Shown here: piece after piece, positions 8,518 to 17,866 of the stretch
Position numbering within the stretch: position 1 is the first letter of the stretch
Layout: each line of letters starts with the position of its first letter
From: Corallococcus silvisoli
Lineage (GTDB): Bacteria > Myxococcota > Myxococcia > Myxococcales > Myxococcaceae
Reading direction: 5' to 3'
Assembly: GCF_009909145.1 (NCBI RefSeq)
Contig: NZ_JAAAPJ010000001.1
Location: 806,001-870,000 of the forward strand
Length of the DNA: 64,000 nt
The notes under the pieces: model-generated
Seen by the model: the letters and a program-made list of their open reading frames with translations, nothing else
What the model was told of the DNA's origin: nothing
Databases searched by the model: none
Made by a program: the position numbers and the translations under genes

Positions 8518-9189
8518 GTGTACGAGCAGCTCACGGATGAGGAATTGTTCGCGGAGGTGTCCCGCCGCCGCGCCACGGGCGAGGCCGTGGGGACCCCGTT
8601 GGGGGCCTTGTGCGCGCGGTGGGCGCGCCCGGCCCGCTACGTCATCAACAGGATCCAGGGCAGCTACGGGCGTGGCTCCCCAGCGGACGCCGACGAACTC
8701 TTCCAGGACGCGGTGGGGAAGTTCCTCGACCGCGGCCTGGACCAGTTCCGGGGCGTGTCCGAACAGATGCCGGGCAGGAGCGCGTCTCCCAAGACGTTCT
8801 TCCTGCGCATCGTCAAGCACGTCGCCATCGACTTCTACCGGCGGCACCGGGAGGAGCTCGCGCCCGCGCCGACGTCGCCCGACGACGTCATGGAAGAGAC
8901 TCCGTCCGAGGTGGCCCGGGCGGTGGAGGGCGCACGGCGTCGCGAGGAGCGCGCCGAGGCGCAGGAGCTGTACTGGGCCGCTTTCGCCAGGCTCCAGCAG
9001 GAGCACCCCAAGGAGGCTTCCGCATGGGAGCTGTATCACCACGAGGACGTGGAGGATCACGAGGAATGCGCACGCCGTTTGGACATCAGCGTGGTGAACT
9101 CGTACAAGCGAGTCAGTCGGGCTCAGGCCTACCTGCGTTTATACCTGCTCGAACTCCAGCGGGATGGGCAGCCGGAGGAGCCGACGTGA
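8518..9189 (+). CDS. ECF-type RNA polymerase sigma factor
   Basis: A 223-residue sigma-70-like protein. The region around residues 60-115 resembles sigma region 2 ('DADELFQDAVGKFLDRG' and 'FFLRIVKHVAIDFYRR'). The C-terminal part ('EECARRLDISVVNSYKRVSRAQAYLRLYL') reads as a divergent region 4 helix-turn-helix. The start is probably the GTG at 8518; no strong ribosome-binding site is seen. It is followed 46 bases later by a protein with two zinc-finger anti-sigma motifs, so the two are likely a regulatory pair. The long variable section before region 4 (about 120-150) is rich in E and R. The signal sensed is unknown. Confidence 0.72.
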   Translation: MYEQLTDEELFAEVSRRRATGEAVGTPLGALCARWARPARYVINRIQGSYGRGSPADADELFQDAVGKFLDRGLDQFRGVSEQMPGRSASPKTFFLRIVKHVAIDFYRRHREELAPAPTSPDDVMEETPSEVARAVEGARRREERAEAQELYWAAFARLQQEHPKEASAWELYHHEDVEDHEECARRLDISVVNSYKRVSRAQAYLRLYLLELQRDGQPEEPT

Positions 9190-9235
9190 AACCCCGCGGA
9201 GGGCTCCAGTCCTCCGCTTCGCCCGGGATGTCGCG

Positions 9236-10423
9236 ATGAAGGGCGACGCGCTGTCCCGCTACCAGGCCCGGTACGCGCGCCTGGGCGCGGGCCCCCTCTC
9301 GGTGGGCGAGCTGTTGGAGGTGGTGGGGGATGTGCTGCGCCGCTCGGATCGGCTCGGCACCGACGGGGTGGAAGAGGCCTTGAAGGGCCTGGGCCGCTCC
9401 GAAGTGGAAGCCTGGGTGCGCCAGCAGAAGCCGCAGGCGCTCCAGCCGCTCCTGCTGAGGGCCGCCGAGGAGTCGATGGAGGTGGCGCTGGGCGAGGAGG
9501 GAGACGAAGCCGAGCTGTGGCGCGCCTCCGCGCTGGAAGGACTCGCCGCCCGGGACCGGGCCGCCTCCTCCGCCCGCGCGCTCGTCACCTGGGAGATGCT
9601 GAAGGGTCCGCTGGACGGGGATGCCGCCGCCGCTCGCGAGCGCTTCCTGGGGACGCTGGGCCAGATGGACACCGCGCTGCGCCCCCGCGCGCGCTGGTTC
9701 ATCCCCCTGAACGCCGAGCGCCGCACCGAGCGCGACCTGCTGGACCCCGTGGAGCGCCCCGGCGCCTGGTGGTTTTCCGCTCGGGCCGGCTGCGATGACC
9801 TGGTGGCGTCCTGGACGGGCCGCCCCATGAAGGATCCGGAGCACCTGAAGGACTGTGCCAGCTGCCGTGCGGACCGGGCGGACACCGCCGTGGTGGACTC
9901 GCCGCCGCGCCGGCACCTCACCGACGACGAGCTGTGGCGGTTGGATTCGGGGGAGATGGGCCGCGAGGAGCGCGAGCGCGTGGACGCGCACACCGCCGGG
10001 TGTGGCGAGTGCGCGCAGGCCGTGCTGGCGCTGGAAGAGGGCGACGCCGCCATCGACGAGGTGATGGAGCTGGAAGAGGGGGCGGGCGCCCCGCGCGCGG
10101 CGCGCGACTCCCGCGCGGACGTGTCCCGGCGTCCGGGCGCGGCCCGCCTGCCGGAGCACCGGGAGGTGCTGGAGGAGCGGCGCGACTTCCGCGTGGTGCT
10201 GGTGCGCGAACGTCAGCGGGTGCGGCTGCTGGTGCAGCCCCTGGGCTCCCGGACCGTGACGGCCGCCGTCTTCCTGTCGCCCGGGCGTCCGTCGCTCAAG
10301 CCGATGCAGGGGCCCGAAGGGCTGTCCTTCGACCTGTCCACGGCGCTGGCCTCCGGTGCGCACGCGGCCCACCTCACGGTGCAGGCCGGGCAGGAGACGC
10401 TGGAGCGCGACTTCGCCTTCTGA
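9236..10423 (+). CDS. double zinc-finger anti-sigma-like regulator
   Basis: A 395-residue protein with two HX3CX2C zinc-finger anti-sigma motifs, at H203/C207/C210 and H252/C256/C259. The first 190 residues are helical and unrecognised. After about residue 290 there is a small beta-rich domain. No transmembrane segment is visible, so it is probably cytoplasmic, unlike most anti-sigma factors. The ATG at 9236 is used; an alternative at 9164 would overlap the sigma gene by 26 bases and has no better signal. It likely inhibits or modulates the sigma factor encoded just upstream. Two ZAS motifs in one protein are unusual. Confidence 0.65.
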   Translation: MKGDALSRYQARYARLGAGPLSVGELLEVVGDVLRRSDRLGTDGVEEALKGLGRSEVEAWVRQQKPQALQPLLLRAAEESMEVALGEEGDEAELWRASALEGLAARDRAASSARALVTWEMLKGPLDGDAAAARERFLGTLGQMDTALRPRARWFIPLNAERRTERDLLDPVERPGAWWFSARAGCDDLVASWTGRPMKDPEHLKDCASCRADRADTAVVDSPPRRHLTDDELWRLDSGEMGREERERVDAHTAGCGECAQAVLALEEGDAAIDEVMELEEGAGAPRAARDSRADVSRRPGAARLPEHREVLEERRDFRVVLVRERQRVRLLVQPLGSRTVTAAVFLSPGRPSLKPMQGPEGLSFDLSTALASGAHAAHLTVQAGQETLERDFAF

Positions 10424-10486
10424 AGGCGGACGCGTGGTGCATCGGGCGGGCGGGAGGTGAAATCCTTCCGCCCTCGCCCTGCCTGC

Positions 10487-11761
10487 TCACTGGAGCTGGG
10501 ATGCCGGCTCGTCCCTGCCGGACGCGTCGTACGGCTGCGGTGAGCGCACGGGACGCCGGGGCAGAGGGACGGGGCCTCGCGAGGGCGGGGCCCGCACGCC
10601 GCCGGCCAGGAAGGCCGCCACCAGCTGCGTGAGCGGTGGACGGGTGGCGAGCGCCACGCCGCACACCTCCAGCCGCTGTCCCTGGAAGCGTCCCTCCGTC
10701 GCCACGTACGCGTTGCAGTCCGGCTGCGTGGCGGCCGTGAGCTCGCGCTTCAGCACCTGCTTGTCGGCGCCCCACTGCATGGTGAGTGAGTCCGGCGCGA
10801 GCCGCACGGACAGGGGCTCACCGCCCCAGGTGCCTTCGATGAGGGTGGCGACGCCGCCGGCGCGCACCTTCACCGCGAGGTCCCGCAGACCGTAGCTGCC
10901 GTTCACCTCGATGCCGTGTTCGAAGAGTTCGTCGCCGCGCTCGCCCTTCCACGTGGCGTCCTTTCCACGCGCCAGCGGTGTCTTCGCTTCGACGCGCTCG
11001 GTGTCGAACCACGCGCTCCCCACGCGTCCCAGCGGCAGGCCCAGCCCGCCCTGGGATGGGGGCGCCTCTTCCAGGCCCTGGGGGCCGGAGGGCAGGGGCT
11101 GTGGCGTGGCGAGCAGGTCCGTCGTCTTCACCGACGCGTCCACCGTCTCGAAGCGCACGCCGCCCAGCCAGGCCTTCCCGGGGCCGCTCATGATGAGGCC
11201 CGCCATGATGGTGGTGGCCTCCCGGGGCACGTCCAGCACCACGTCGTAGCGCTTGCAGCCCTGGGTTCCCACCAGCGCGCGCGACTGCATGTTGTCGAAG
11301 GCGAGCGGCTGCCGGGGGTCCGCGCCCTCCACGCGCATCCAGAGGCCCGCCCAGCCCTTCACGTCCTGGTGGCGCACGGCGGCGGAGAAGCGCAGGCGCT
11401 TGCCCTGGAAGTCCTTCGCGTTGAAGGCCTGCATGAAGGTGCCGAAGCTGTCCGTGGCTTGCGTGCGCGAGCGCAGGAACGCGCTGCGCGTGCCTTCGCA
11501 TGGGGAGTCCTCATCCACGCTGGCTTCGTAGTGCTGCGGAGCGCTCTCCGTGACGTACCAGCCCTGCGGCAGCTTCGTCCGCGTGGCGCTGGCGGGCATG
11601 CCCTCCGGGGCGGTGGGGGGCGCCGTCGCGCCGCTCTTCGCGGGCGCGGCGTCAGTCGTCGCGGAGGCCTTCGGAGATGTGGCGGCGGGCACCGTCTGGG
11701 CCCCGGCCAGGGGCATCCACAGGGCCAGCAGCAGAACGGGGATGCGGGTTCGCGGCGTCAT
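10487..11761 (-). CDS. secreted protein of unknown function, third gene of sigma/anti-sigma operon
   Basis: A 424-residue protein with a signal peptide (residues 1 to about 22, ending 'PLAGAQ'). Residues about 55-205 contain a beta-sandwich-like pattern ('GWYVTES', 'GLWMRVEGADPRQPLAFDNMQSRALVGT', 'YDVVLDVP', 'GGVRFETVD') that I associate with a domain of unknown function found alone or fused to regulators. The second half is a different beta-rich region. The start ATG 11761 is preceded by GAGG and lies 11 bases after the anti-sigma stop, so it is the last gene of the sigma-anti-sigma operon and a plausible target or sensor. Confidence 0.65.
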   Translation of the reverse strand: MTPRTRIPVLLLALWMPLAGAQTVPAATSPKASATTDAAPAKSGATAPPTAPEGMPASATRTKLPQGWYVTESAPQHYEASVDEDSPCEGTRSAFLRSRTQATDSFGTFMQAFNAKDFQGKRLRFSAAVRHQDVKGWAGLWMRVEGADPRQPLAFDNMQSRALVGTQGCKRYDVVLDVPREATTIMAGLIMSGPGKAWLGGVRFETVDASVKTTDLLATPQPLPSGPQGLEEAPPSQGGLGLPLGRVGSAWFDTERVEAKTPLARGKDATWKGERGDELFEHGIEVNGSYGLRDLAVKVRAGGVATLIEGTWGGEPLSVRLAPDSLTMQWGADKQVLKRELTAATQPDCNAYVATEGRFQGQRLEVCGVALATRPPLTQLVAAFLAGGVRAPPSRGPVPLPRRPVRSPQPYDASGRDEPASQLQ

Positions 11762-11772
11762 CGCGGGAGTCC

Positions 11773-12315
11773 TCACAGCGCGGCCGGCCGCGAGTTCAGC
11801 TCGACCTGGGACAGCCCGCTGGACGCGTCGTAGCGGGGGACCTCGCCCCGTCCACCCGGATGGTACACGAGCAACCCGCGCGCGCCCGCGGCCCGCAGGC
11901 AGTGCTCCTGCGTGGCCAGGTCCGGGCACGCCACCACGATGTCCCCGGGCGCTCGTTCGTTCTCCGCCTCCAGCACCGCCGCGACCGGGGCCTCCACGGG
12001 CGTCACGGCTTCGGGCGACGTCCGCCCTTCGGTGCGCAGCAGCAGGAACACGGAGGCGGCCAGCGCCACCAGGGCCGCGGCGGCGGCCATGGGCCGGTGC
12101 CAGCGCGCGGGCCGCACGACGACCGCGTCGCGGGGCGTGGCGGCGGCGACCTGGTACAGCTGCTCCTCCAGCAGCGCCTCTTCCTGGAGCAGTCGCGCAC
12201 AGGGCTCGCACGTGAGGGTGTGCACCTCCAGCTCCGCCTCGGCGTCGGGCGGCAGCGCGCCCAGCAGGTACTGCTCCGTGCGGTCGCGGGTGAGGTGGGG
12301 GGTGGGGCTAGACAT
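11773..12315 (-). CDS. membrane anti-sigma factor (zinc-finger type)
   Basis: A 180-residue protein. The zinc-finger anti-sigma motif is H32-X3-C36-X2-C39. A single transmembrane helix lies at about residues 70-90 ('AAAAALVALAASVFLLL'), and a roughly 85-residue periplasmic part follows. The first 69 residues would bind the cognate sigma factor at the membrane. Its start overlaps the sigma gene stop by eight bases (ATGTCTAG), giving translational coupling, as is typical of sigma/anti-sigma pairs. Confidence 0.82.
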   Translation of the reverse strand: MSSPTPHLTRDRTEQYLLGALPPDAEAELEVHTLTCEPCARLLQEEALLEEQLYQVAAATPRDAVVVRPARWHRPMAAAAALVALAASVFLLLRTEGRTSPEAVTPVEAPVAAVLEAENERAPGDIVVACPDLATQEHCLRAAGARGLLVYHPGGRGEVPRYDASSGLSQVELNSRPAAL

Positions 12316-12949
12316 GGTTTTCCTCTTCGAGCGCGGTGCGCAGCTTCTTGCGGACCTCGCACAAAATCTGTCGCACGCGCTGGACGGACAGCCCGACGCG
12401 GGAGGCGACCTCCGCATGCGGAAGTCCCTGGCCGTCACAGGCCAGGAGAAAGACGTTCCGCGCGCTCGGCGATACCTGCTCCAGCGCGTCGCGGGCCCGC
12501 GCGAGCTGCTCCTCCGACAGGAGGCGCTTCTCCGCGGACTGCGTGGGGTCCACCGGCTGCTGCCGCTCCGGCAGGTCCTCCACGGTGCCGTCCACCGACT
12601 CGCGCCGCGCGCGCCGGGCCTCGTCCGACGCGAGGAACGAGGCCTGCGTGAGCGCCAGGTGGGGCAGGCGAAGCTCCGCGAGCAGGCCCCGCTGCTGCTG
12701 CTGGATGAGGCGCGCCCACGTCTCCTGGGCCAGCTCCTGGGCCCGGTCCACCCGGAGGCCCCGGGCGAGCAGCGACACCACCACCCGGCGCTGGTGACGC
12801 GCGATGAGCGCGTCCCACGCGGCACGGTCCCCGGCCAGGGCCCGCTTCGACAGCGCCTCTTCGTCCGGCGTCGCGGGCGAGGGAGCCCTGCCTGCGTCCT
12901 GCCGTGACTGGAGGGTCGTCATCCCCAAGCCCTGTACGGCTGCATCCAT
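12308..12949 (-). CDS. RNA polymerase ECF sigma factor
   Basis: A sigma-70 family protein of about 213 residues. Region 2 spans 'ALAGDRAAWDALIARHQRRVVVSLLARGL' and the 'AQELAQETWARLIQQQ' core. Region 4 is 'LEQVSPSARNVFLLACDGQGLPHAEVASRVGLSVQRVRQILCEVRKKL', a clear helix-turn-helix. The start is uncertain: ATG 12949 (chosen), ATG 12922 or ATG 13036 are possible, none with a strong ribosome-binding site. It heads an operon with its membrane anti-sigma factor and a secreted protein. Confidence 0.82.
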   Translation of the reverse strand: MDAAVQGLGMTTLQSRQDAGRAPSPATPDEEALSKRALAGDRAAWDALIARHQRRVVVSLLARGLRVDRAQELAQETWARLIQQQQRGLLAELRLPHLALTQASFLASDEARRARRESVDGTVEDLPERQQPVDPTQSAEKRLLSEEQLARARDALEQVSPSARNVFLLACDGQGLPHAEVASRVGLSVQRVRQILCEVRKKLRTALEEENHV

Positions 12950-13067
12950 GCCCTCGTCCTGTGGCCCGCCGCGGGTGTCCTCCGGGGACGTCGCGTGCCC
13001 CGGGCTTCTGGGGAAACGCGGCGCCAGGACGGGCATATCGACGAAAAGGGGCAAGGGTGGGGGAAGG

Positions 13068-13550
13068 TCAGTTGGTGGCGGGGCTCTCGCCGTTGGCCCA
13101 GGGTTGGGAAGAGACGCGCACGACGCCCTGGCAGCGGGCGCACACCCGGCCCTCGGCGTCCAGCAGCCTGGCGGAGGCGAAGAGGGTGGACGGGCCGCCA
13201 TGGTCGATGACGGCCTCCACCCGGAGGTGGTCGCCGGTGGCGGGGCGCTCGAAGCTGGTGGACAGCTGGATGGTGGCGCAGCGGCGGGTGGGGTCCCGGA
13301 GCGCCGGCGTGCAGCCGATGGCGAAGTCGAAGAGGGCGGAGATGATGCCGCCGTTGACGGCGGAGCTGCCCAGGCCGCCCCGGTGCTGGGCCTGCACCGG
13401 GGCCAGCGTCACTCGCACCATGCGTCCCTCTGGAAAGGACATGTGGGCGCCGAAGTGGCGCAGGGTGAGGCTCTGGTTGAACTGCTCCGCGAAGCGGTCG
13501 AGTTGGGCCTGGGACGGAGGCGCGGGAGGGGGCGGAGGGGTGTCGGACAT
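13068..13550 (-). CDS. PaaI-type hotdog-fold thioesterase
   Basis: A 160-residue single hotdog domain. The helix-strand core reads 'HRGGLGSSAVNGGIISALFDFAIGCTPALRD', the position where PaaI/YdiI-type acyl-CoA thioesterases keep the 'HGG...N/G.....D' active-site helix. The family hydrolyses acyl- or aryl-CoA thioesters as oligomers in the cytoplasm. The first 20 residues are proline-rich and extra. The ATG at 13550 is the only reasonable start. It is divergent from the helicase gene with about 140 bases between them. The substrate cannot be told. Confidence 0.8.
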   Translation of the reverse strand: MSDTPPPPPAPPSQAQLDRFAEQFNQSLTLRHFGAHMSFPEGRMVRVTLAPVQAQHRGGLGSSAVNGGIISALFDFAIGCTPALRDPTRRCATIQLSTSFERPATGDHLRVEAVIDHGGPSTLFASARLLDAEGRVCARCQGVVRVSSQPWANGESPATN

Positions 13551-13692
13551 GGCGGATGTCCTTCTTTTATACCCCACGCTCCCGCCCGTCCCGGGGGCGG
13601 ACGGCCCAGCGGGCGCCAGGGGGCGGCGGAAGACCCCACATGGGCGGGCGAAAGACGTTAGAAGGCGGGGTTCTTCCCCTGGTGGAAACCCC

Positions 13693-16017
13693 GTGAACGC
13701 CCACGAATCCGTCCTCCTCGAAGACCTCAACCCGCCCCAGGCGGAAGCCGTGCTCCACGGCGACGGCCCGCTGCTCGTGCTGTCGGGCGCCGGCAGCGGC
13801 AAGACGCGCGTCATCACCCGCCGGGTCGCCCACCTGGTGAAGGTGCGCCGCGTCTTCCCCTGGCGCATCCTGGCCGTCACCTTCACGAACAAGGCCGCGC
13901 GCGAGATGCGCGAGCGCCTCACGCACCTGATGGGCGCCCAGGCCAACGACCTGGTGGTGAGCACGTTCCACTCCGCCGCCGCCATGATCCTGCGCCGCGA
14001 GGCGGAGGCCGCGGGCCTGACGCGGTCGTTCGTCATCTACGACGATGGCGACCAGCTGAGCCTCGTCAAGCGCGCCATGCGCGACGCGGGCGTGGAGCCG
14101 GTGATGCAGCCGCGCGAAATCCTGCACTGCATCGACCAGGAGAAGAACGCCGCGCGCCTGCCGGACGACATGCACGTGGAGCAGGACGACGTCCGGGGGC
14201 AGCTGGTCAAGCGCGTGTACGCGGGCTACCAGAAGCTGCTCCGCGCGGCGAACGCCGTGGACTTCGGGGACCTGCTGCTGCTGCTCGTGAAGCTCTTCCG
14301 CGACCGGCCGGACGTGCTGGAGCGCTACCGCACGCGCTTCACCCACGTGCTGGTGGATGAGTTCCAGGACACCAACCCCGTGCAGTACGCGTTCCTGCGG
14401 CAGCTGGCCCCGCCGCCGTCCGCGAACCTGGTGGTGGTGGGAGACGACGACCAGTCCATCTACCGCTGGCGCGGCGCGAACGTGGACAACATCCTGAACT
14501 TCCCCCAGCAGTATCCGGGCGCGAAGGTGGTGAAGCTGGAGCAGAACTACCGCTCCGACCAGAACATCCTCACCGCCGCGCACGAGGTCATCTCCAAGAA
14601 CCCGCGCCGCATGCAGAAGAAGCTCTGGAGCGAGCGGCCCCAGGGAGAGCACCTGGAGCTGCTGCTCCACCGCGACGAACGGGCGGAGGCGCAGGAGGTG
14701 GCCCGGCGCATCCTCGCCGTCCAGCGCGAGGGCTTCATCAAGTTCTCCAGCATGGCGGTGTTCTACCGGACCAACGCGCAGAGCCGCGTGCTGGAGGAGG
14801 CGCTGCGGCTGGCGCGCGTGCCGTACACGCTGGTGAGCGGGCGCAGCTTCTACGACCGCGCGGAGGTGCGTGACGCGTCCGCGTACCTGCGGCTGATGGT
14901 GTCCCCGCGCTCGGACGCGGACCTCTTGCGCGTGCTCAACGTGCCGGCGCGCGGCATCGGTGACACCACCGAGGAGCGGCTGACGGACTTCGCCAACCAG
15001 GAGGGACTGAGCCTCTACGAGGCCCTGGGCGAGCGCCACCGCATCCCCGCCCTCAACGCCACCGCGCAGAAGCGGCTGGGCGGCTTCCACCAGCTGCTCC
15101 AGTCGCTGCACGCCTTCGCCCAGACGGCGAAGGACGCGGCGGGCGCGGTGGACCAGATGCTCAAGGAGACGAAGCTGGTGGAGACGCTCGTCGCCGAGGG
15201 CAGCGACGAAGCGCTCACCCGCGCGGAGAACCTGAAGGAGCTCGTGGGCGCGGCGCAGGAGTTCGACCTGAAGCGCGCCTCGGACGCGGTGGCCTCCGCG
15301 GCGGCCGCCGAGGCGCGGGAGGAGGAGGCGCCGGAGGGCGTGGACTCCGCGCCGCTCACCGCGGACGTGCCGTCGCTCCAGGCCTTCCTGGAGCAGATCA
15401 GCCTGGTGGGCGAAGCGGACGCGGAGGTGAGCGAGGGCCGCGTGGCGCTGATGACGTTGCACGCCGCCAAGGGTCTGGAGTTCGACGCCGTGTTCATGAC
15501 GGGCCTGGAGGAGGGCGTCTTCCCGCACTCGCGCGCGCTGAAGAGCGAGGAGCCCGATGGCGGCGAGGAGATGGCCGAGGAGCGCCGCCTCTGCTACGTG
15601 GGCTTCACCCGCGCGCGCAAGCGGCTCTTCGTGAGCCTGGCGCAGTGCCGCTCCCTCTTCGGCGAGCTCAAATACAACCCGCCCAGCCGATTCCTCGCGG
15701 ACGTGCCGCAGGCGCTCTTCGGTTTCAAGGAGAACGACCTGCCGCCGCCGCCCCGCGCCTCCGCCGCCATGCCCCAGCGCCGCCGCGCGTGGGACGAGGA
15801 CGAGACGGGCCCGCGCGTCGACCGCAGCTATTCGCAGGCGTCCGACATGGAGGGCGTGGGCGGGGACGTGCGCGGCATGCGCGTGCGCCACGAACAGTTT
15901 GGTTCCGGGCGCATCATCTCTGCGGAGGGCAGCGGTCCCAACGCCAAGGTCACGGTGGAGTTCGGCGGAAACGTGGGCCTCAAGCGTGTCATCGCGCGGT
16001 TCCTCATCCCCGGCTGA
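13693..16017 (+). CDS. pcrA: ATP-dependent DNA helicase PcrA/UvrD
   Basis: A 774-residue superfamily 1A 3'-5' helicase acting in nucleotide-excision repair and removal of RecA filaments. Motifs in order: Walker A 'GAGSGKT' (about 31-37), motif II 'DEFQDTN' (about 222-228), motif III 'GDDDQSIYRWRGA', motif IV 'QNYRS', motif V 'ALMTLHAAKGLEFDAVF' and motif VI 'EERRLCYVGFTRARKRL'. The C-terminus ends in a small Tudor-like PcrA tail ('VRHEQFGSGRII...VEFGGNVGLKRV'). The start is GTG 13693, directly before 'NAHESVLLEDLNPPQ', the family's usual N-terminus, with GGTGGA upstream. The length fits PcrA (about 720-770). Confidence 0.93.
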   Translation: MNAHESVLLEDLNPPQAEAVLHGDGPLLVLSGAGSGKTRVITRRVAHLVKVRRVFPWRILAVTFTNKAAREMRERLTHLMGAQANDLVVSTFHSAAAMILRREAEAAGLTRSFVIYDDGDQLSLVKRAMRDAGVEPVMQPREILHCIDQEKNAARLPDDMHVEQDDVRGQLVKRVYAGYQKLLRAANAVDFGDLLLLLVKLFRDRPDVLERYRTRFTHVLVDEFQDTNPVQYAFLRQLAPPPSANLVVVGDDDQSIYRWRGANVDNILNFPQQYPGAKVVKLEQNYRSDQNILTAAHEVISKNPRRMQKKLWSERPQGEHLELLLHRDERAEAQEVARRILAVQREGFIKFSSMAVFYRTNAQSRVLEEALRLARVPYTLVSGRSFYDRAEVRDASAYLRLMVSPRSDADLLRVLNVPARGIGDTTEERLTDFANQEGLSLYEALGERHRIPALNATAQKRLGGFHQLLQSLHAFAQTAKDAAGAVDQMLKETKLVETLVAEGSDEALTRAENLKELVGAAQEFDLKRASDAVASAAAAEAREEEAPEGVDSAPLTADVPSLQAFLEQISLVGEADAEVSEGRVALMTLHAAKGLEFDAVFMTGLEEGVFPHSRALKSEEPDGGEEMAEERRLCYVGFTRARKRLFVSLAQCRSLFGELKYNPPSRFLADVPQALFGFKENDLPPPPRASAAMPQRRRAWDEDETGPRVDRSYSQASDMEGVGGDVRGMRVRHEQFGSGRIISAEGSGPNAKVTVEFGGNVGLKRVIARFLIPG

Positions 16018-16162
16018 AGGGTGGGTTCCACACCCCCTGGATCTCGTGTCGACATTTGTTTTCAGTGGCGATGTGACAGGGGGATTGCCCGGCCGGTGTG
16101 CGGATTGACATCCAAACGCATCCCCATTGGGATGGCCTCCAACGAACGGAGGCGCTCCCCCG

Positions 16163-17866
16163 ATGGCGCGACGTCGACGATGGTGGAGTTCCGCGCTGCT
16201 CGCGGCCTCCGTGGGTTTGCTGGGTGGCTGTGAAGGGCAGATCCTGGACGCGGCGAAGCCCGGCGGTCCGGGCCCGGGCGGCGGTCCAGACGGCACGAAC
16301 AATCCCCCGGCGGCGGTGGAGCAGCCGGCCCGTTCGGTGCGTGTCGCCCGGCTGACGCATGCGCAGTGGGTGAGCAGCGTGCAGGCGCTGCTGAAGCTGG
16401 ACGCGCCGCCCACGGCGCTGGCGCAGACGTTCCGCGCGGACCCGTCCCAGAGCGGCTTCCTCTTCGACAACGACGCTCGCGCGCTGTCGGTGGACGAGGC
16501 GCTGTGGGGCGCGTACCAGCGCGCGGCGGCGGACCTGGCCGGACAGGTGGCCACGGACGCGACGAAGCTGGGCAGGCTGTTGCCCGCGGGCACCACCACG
16601 GACGAAGCGCGCGCGAAGGCGTTCGTGGAGTCCTTCGGCCTGCGCGCCGCGCGTCGGCCGCTGACCGCGGACGAGGTGGCGGCGTATCTGGTGCTGTACC
16701 GCAAGGGACCGGAGGCCTACCCGACGATGGCGGCCTTCCAGGGCGGCCTGCGGATGGTGCTGGAGGGCTTCCTCCAGTCGCCCCTGTTCCTCTACCGCGT
16801 GGAGCGCAGCACGCAGGCGGCGGACGGGAAGGTGCCGCTGGACGCGTTCGAGGTGGCGTCACGCCTGAGCTACGCGCTCTGGAACTCCATGCCGGATGAC
16901 GCGCTGTTCGCCGCCGCCCGGGATGGGCAGCTGGCGAAGCGCGAGGGCGTGGCGGCCGAGGCGCGCCGGATGATGGCGGACCCCCGGGCGCGCGACGTGG
17001 TGAACGCGTACCACCAGGCCGTCTTCGACGTGCCCCGCTATTCCATCATCCGTCCGAACACCACGCGCTTCCCCAACGTCACCGCGAAGCTGGCGGAGTC
17101 CGCGGCGAAGGAGAACACGCTCTTCGTCCAGGACGTCGTCTTCGGGCGCAAGGGGCGCTTCGCGGACCTGCTCACGTCGCGCGACACGTTCGTCAACGAC
17201 GAGCTGGCGCGCATCTATGGCCTCACCGGGACGTTCACCGCGGACTTCGTCCCGGCGACGCTGGACGGTGCGCAGCGCCGGGGCGTGCTCACCCAGGTGG
17301 GCTTCCTCGCGTCGCACGCGACGTCGTTGGACCCGGACCCCATCCACCGCGGCGTGTTCCTGTCGGAGCACCTGCTGTGTCAGAAGATTGGCGCGCCGCC
17401 GGCCAACATCCCCGCGCTGCCCGCGCCCAACGGCCGCACCAACCGGGAGGTGGTGACGTCGCACACGGAGGCGCCCGGCACGGTGTGCGCCAGCTGCCAC
17501 GCGACGCTCATCAACCCGCTGGGCTTCCCCTTCGAGAACTTCGACGCCGTGGGCGGCTATCGCACGACGGACAACGGGCAGCCGGTGAACGCCACGTCGG
17601 CGCCGGCCATCGGCGGACAGAAGGTGTCGGTGAAGGACGCGCTGGACCTGGCGGACGCGCTCGCGAACGCGCAGGCGGTGCACGAGTGCTACGCGCGCCA
17701 CTGGGTGGAGTTCCTGAGCGGACGCCCCGCGGCCACGGAGGACGAGGCGCTGGTGACGCGGCTGGGGAAGCTGTCGCAGGCGGGGCAGCTGCCCATCGTG
17801 GAGCTGGTCGTCGAAGTGGTCACGGGCGTGGGCTTCGTGAACCGCCACCCGGAGGAGCTGCCGTGA
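16163..17866 (+). CDS. DUF1592/DUF1588 lipoprotein with a CXXCH heme-type motif
   Basis: A 567-residue lipoprotein: residues 1 to about 21 form a signal ending 'LLGGC'. The body carries the domain series known from planctomycete and myxobacterial DUF1587/1592/1588/1585 proteins ('LTHAQW', 'DARALSVDEALWGAYQRAA', 'EVASRLSYALWNSMPDD', 'GVLTQVGFLASHATS'). A cytochrome-c-type motif C442-A-S-C445-H446 lies in the conserved 'CASCHATLINPLGFPFENFDAVG' stretch. It overlaps the following DUF1552 gene by four bases (GTGA); the two almost always occur together. Biochemical role is unproven; a redox or surface function is inferred. Confidence 0.82.
   Translation: MARRRRWWSSALLAASVGLLGGCEGQILDAAKPGGPGPGGGPDGTNNPPAAVEQPARSVRVARLTHAQWVSSVQALLKLDAPPTALAQTFRADPSQSGFLFDNDARALSVDEALWGAYQRAAADLAGQVATDATKLGRLLPAGTTTDEARAKAFVESFGLRAARRPLTADEVAAYLVLYRKGPEAYPTMAAFQGGLRMVLEGFLQSPLFLYRVERSTQAADGKVPLDAFEVASRLSYALWNSMPDDALFAAARDGQLAKREGVAAEARRMMADPRARDVVNAYHQAVFDVPRYSIIRPNTTRFPNVTAKLAESAAKENTLFVQDVVFGRKGRFADLLTSRDTFVNDELARIYGLTGTFTADFVPATLDGAQRRGVLTQVGFLASHATSLDPDPIHRGVFLSEHLLCQKIGAPPANIPALPAPNGRTNREVVTSHTEAPGTVCASCHATLINPLGFPFENFDAVGGYRTTDNGQPVNATSAPAIGGQKVSVKDALDLADALANAQAVHECYARHWVEFLSGRPAATEDEALVTRLGKLSQAGQLPIVELVVEVVTGVGFVNRHPEELP

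Noticed and set aside
8029..9060. Upstream extension of the TROVE frame to about 930 codons
   Set aside because: The added residues have no family similarity and run over the divergent sigma-factor gene.
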